A stretch of 7,754 nucleotides of DNA from Bacteroides sp. (GTDB taxonomy: Bacteria; Bacteroidota; Bacteroidia; Bacteroidales; SM23-62). The translations under genes were made by a program, and so were the position numbers. The DNA lies in NCBI GenBank assembly GCA_030589965.1, contig JAUUZM010000144.1, positions 1 to 7,754 on the forward strand, read 5' to 3'. Below the pieces are notes generated by a model. The model was not told the DNA's origin. It did no database searches and was given only the letters and a program-made list of their open reading frames with translations. Positions 6,725 to 7,754 of this stretch are shown piece after piece; within the stretch, counting starts at the first letter, position 1, and every line of letters starts with the position of its first letter.

Positions 6725-7754
6725 TTTTTTTGAATGATTTTTTATCAGGTTCAACGGGACAAAAATCCATGCACCTCCCACAACTGAAACAATCCCCTTT
6801 ATGGGGTTCAAAATCTCTTCTTTTGCGGAAAACCACCTGGCTTAATAAGGTTAATCCCAGGGCAAGTCCAAGAAATCCTCCTGCAAACCATCCGCCAATC
6901 CTGAATTTATTCTGTATTATTTCAGCTTCCTCCACCAGGGTTTCAAAAGACTTTCCGGAAGCAAGGAATGTCTGGATATCAATATTATCCGGATCATCCT
7001 TCAATTCCGGGTGTGAAATGATTAATTCAGCCAGAGCGACATTATCGTTTACTCTGGACAAATAGACATGAGCCTTAGAGCCGGCAAATCCCCCAATCAA
7101 TATCCATATGGGAATCAAAATCGTATAGGCTATAAACCGGATCCTGTTACCCGAATTATCACCGGGGATTTGCACTTTCGTTGGATGCTCAATCGCATCA
7201 AAAGGACATGAGTTTGTACAAAGCCTGCATTGTATGCAATTGGAGGGAGTGATGCTCAGGTGTTTCCAGGAAAACCTTGACACCCAGCCAAGTAAAACAC
7301 CATACGGACAGAGGAAACGGCAGTAGGGCCTTCCCACGAACATCCCCATCAGCAAAAATGATATTCCCAGGACTATCATGTGAAATGGAGCGTCCATGCG
7401 GAATATTCCGACAAATGGATCATATCGGCAAATTATGAAGTCCGTTCCTGTAACAGCGTATAGTATGGCGAGGGACAAATAGAGATAGGGTATGAGTCCG
7501 AGTATTTTTCGGGTGCGGTATGAAATAGATATGGGTTTTATTATTACCAGATCCTGGATTACGCCCAGGGGACAGGCGGCAGCGCAGAATGTACGCCCGA
7601 AAAGAAGGGTGAAAATCAGGGGTAAGAGGAAAAAAGCAAGTGCGGTTATGGAAATGGCATAATTAGGATCCGCAAGGGTCAGAGCCACATTTTGCACTGA
7701 TCCAACTGCACAGATACAACCCTCCCGGTAAAATCCGAAATAAGCCAGGGAGAA
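6714..7754 (-). CDS. NosR/NapH/CcoG-type membrane polyferredoxin (5' end beyond window)
   Basis: The frame is open to the right edge (346 residues visible), so the true start lies outside. The conserved residues YFGFYREGCICAVGSVQN precede the GTG at 7697, so that codon is not the start. Visible features: GCIC (C13, C15), two membrane-embedded C-x3-CP motifs typical of the family (CAAACPLG at 57-64, CRFLCPYG at 145-152), CRYDPF at 109-114, a 4Fe-4S site C173, C176, C179, C183, and a C-terminal 4Fe-4S site C322, C325, C328, C332. About five hydrophobic helices are seen (33-52, 84-103, 125-140, 205-222, 286-304). Both ferredoxin sites fall on the predicted cytoplasmic side, and a helical loop (about 223-285) faces the periplasm. 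Relatives (NosR, NapH, CcoG) carry electrons between quinol or cytoplasmic donors and periplasmic or membrane enzymes. Here it is the natural membrane link for electrons from the NADH module encoded downstream. Family assignment is firm, the exact partner unknown; an FMN-binding domain as in NosR could lie in the missing part. Confidence 0.92.
   Translation of the reverse strand, partial: FSLAYFGFYREGCICAVGSVQNVALTLADPNYAISITALAFFLLPLIFTLLFGRTFCAAACPLGVIQDLVIIKPISISYRTRKILGLIPYLYLSLAILYAVTGTDFIICRYDPFVGIFRMDAPFHMIVLGISFLLMGMFVGRPYCRFLCPYGVLLGWVSRFSWKHLSITPSNCIQCRLCTNSCPFDAIEHPTKVQIPGDNSGNRIRFIAYTILIPIWILIGGFAGSKAHVYLSRVNDNVALAELIISHPELKDDPDNIDIQTFLASGKSFETLVEEAEIIQNKFRIGGWFAGGFLGLALGLTLLSQVVFRKRRDFEPHKGDCFSCGRCMDFCPVEPDKKSFKKNGR

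Larger units (their letters stand above)
1..7754 (-). other. Probable single operon encoding a NADH-linked membrane redox module
   Basis: Five genes share one strand with junctions of -11, +12, +1 and +57 bases and no hairpin-plus-T-run terminator between them. No promoter could be recognised inside the window; it presumably lies upstream of the right edge. The only spacer with room for one is the 57-base gap before the last gene, and nothing convincing is seen there. Gene content is coherent: two cytoplasmic Fe-S/flavin proteins, one membrane polyferredoxin and two periplasmic propellers. Confidence 0.7.

Noticed and set aside
6722..6811. Upstream start (ATG 6811) for the membrane propeller gene
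   Set aside because: It would overlap the polyferredoxin gene by 98 bases, across the segment encoding the conserved C322-C332 cluster ligands. The added 29 residues look like an out-of-frame reading of that domain.
7695..7697. GTG as the start of the polyferredoxin
   Set aside because: The frame stays open upstream and encodes family-conserved residues (YFGFYREGCIC), so this GTG is an internal Val codon and the gene is cut by the window edge.

Overview
This window is one co-directional, tightly packed minus-strand gene cluster. Five genes read from the right edge to the left edge, and the first and last are cut by the window ends. Gaps are -11, +12, +1 and +57 bases, no terminator-like hairpin is visible between genes, and no stretch over 300 bases lacks a gene. 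I see no RNA genes, CRISPR array, insertion sequence or phage signature. Moderate base composition, A/T-rich leaders without clear ribosome binding sites before most genes, and a signal peptide apparently followed by Gln point, weakly, to an anaerobic or facultative Bacteroidota-type bacterium. Related gene sets also exist, from memory, in other phyla such as Planctomycetota, so the taxon call is tentative.

Layout in transcription order: (1) 7754-6714, an integral-membrane polyferredoxin of the NosR/NapH/CcoG type, missing its N-terminus; (2) 6724-4862, a protein with three membrane helices, an acidic Ser/Thr/Pro linker and a periplasmic PQQ-like beta-propeller; (3) 4849-2519, a natural NuoE-NuoF fusion (HydB/HndC-type NADH-oxidising unit) with extra Fe-S domains; (4) 2517-913, a NuoG-like 2Fe-2S domain fused to a GltD-like Fe-S/FAD module that appears to lack the NAD(P)H-binding domain, plus a C-terminal 4Fe-4S domain; (5) 855-1, a second exported PQQ-like beta-propeller, missing its C-terminus.

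Working model (inference): NADH is oxidised in the cytoplasm by the NuoEF fusion, and electrons pass through the NuoG/GltD-like flavoprotein. The membrane polyferredoxin then exchanges them with the quinone pool or with a periplasmic partner, and the two beta-propellers act on the periplasmic side as assembly, docking or sensing parts. The locus has the input half of a complex-I or bifurcating-hydrogenase-type enzyme. In this window it shows neither the proton-pumping subunits of complex I nor an H-cluster or molybdopterin domain. The terminal partner is therefore unknown and may lie upstream of the window.
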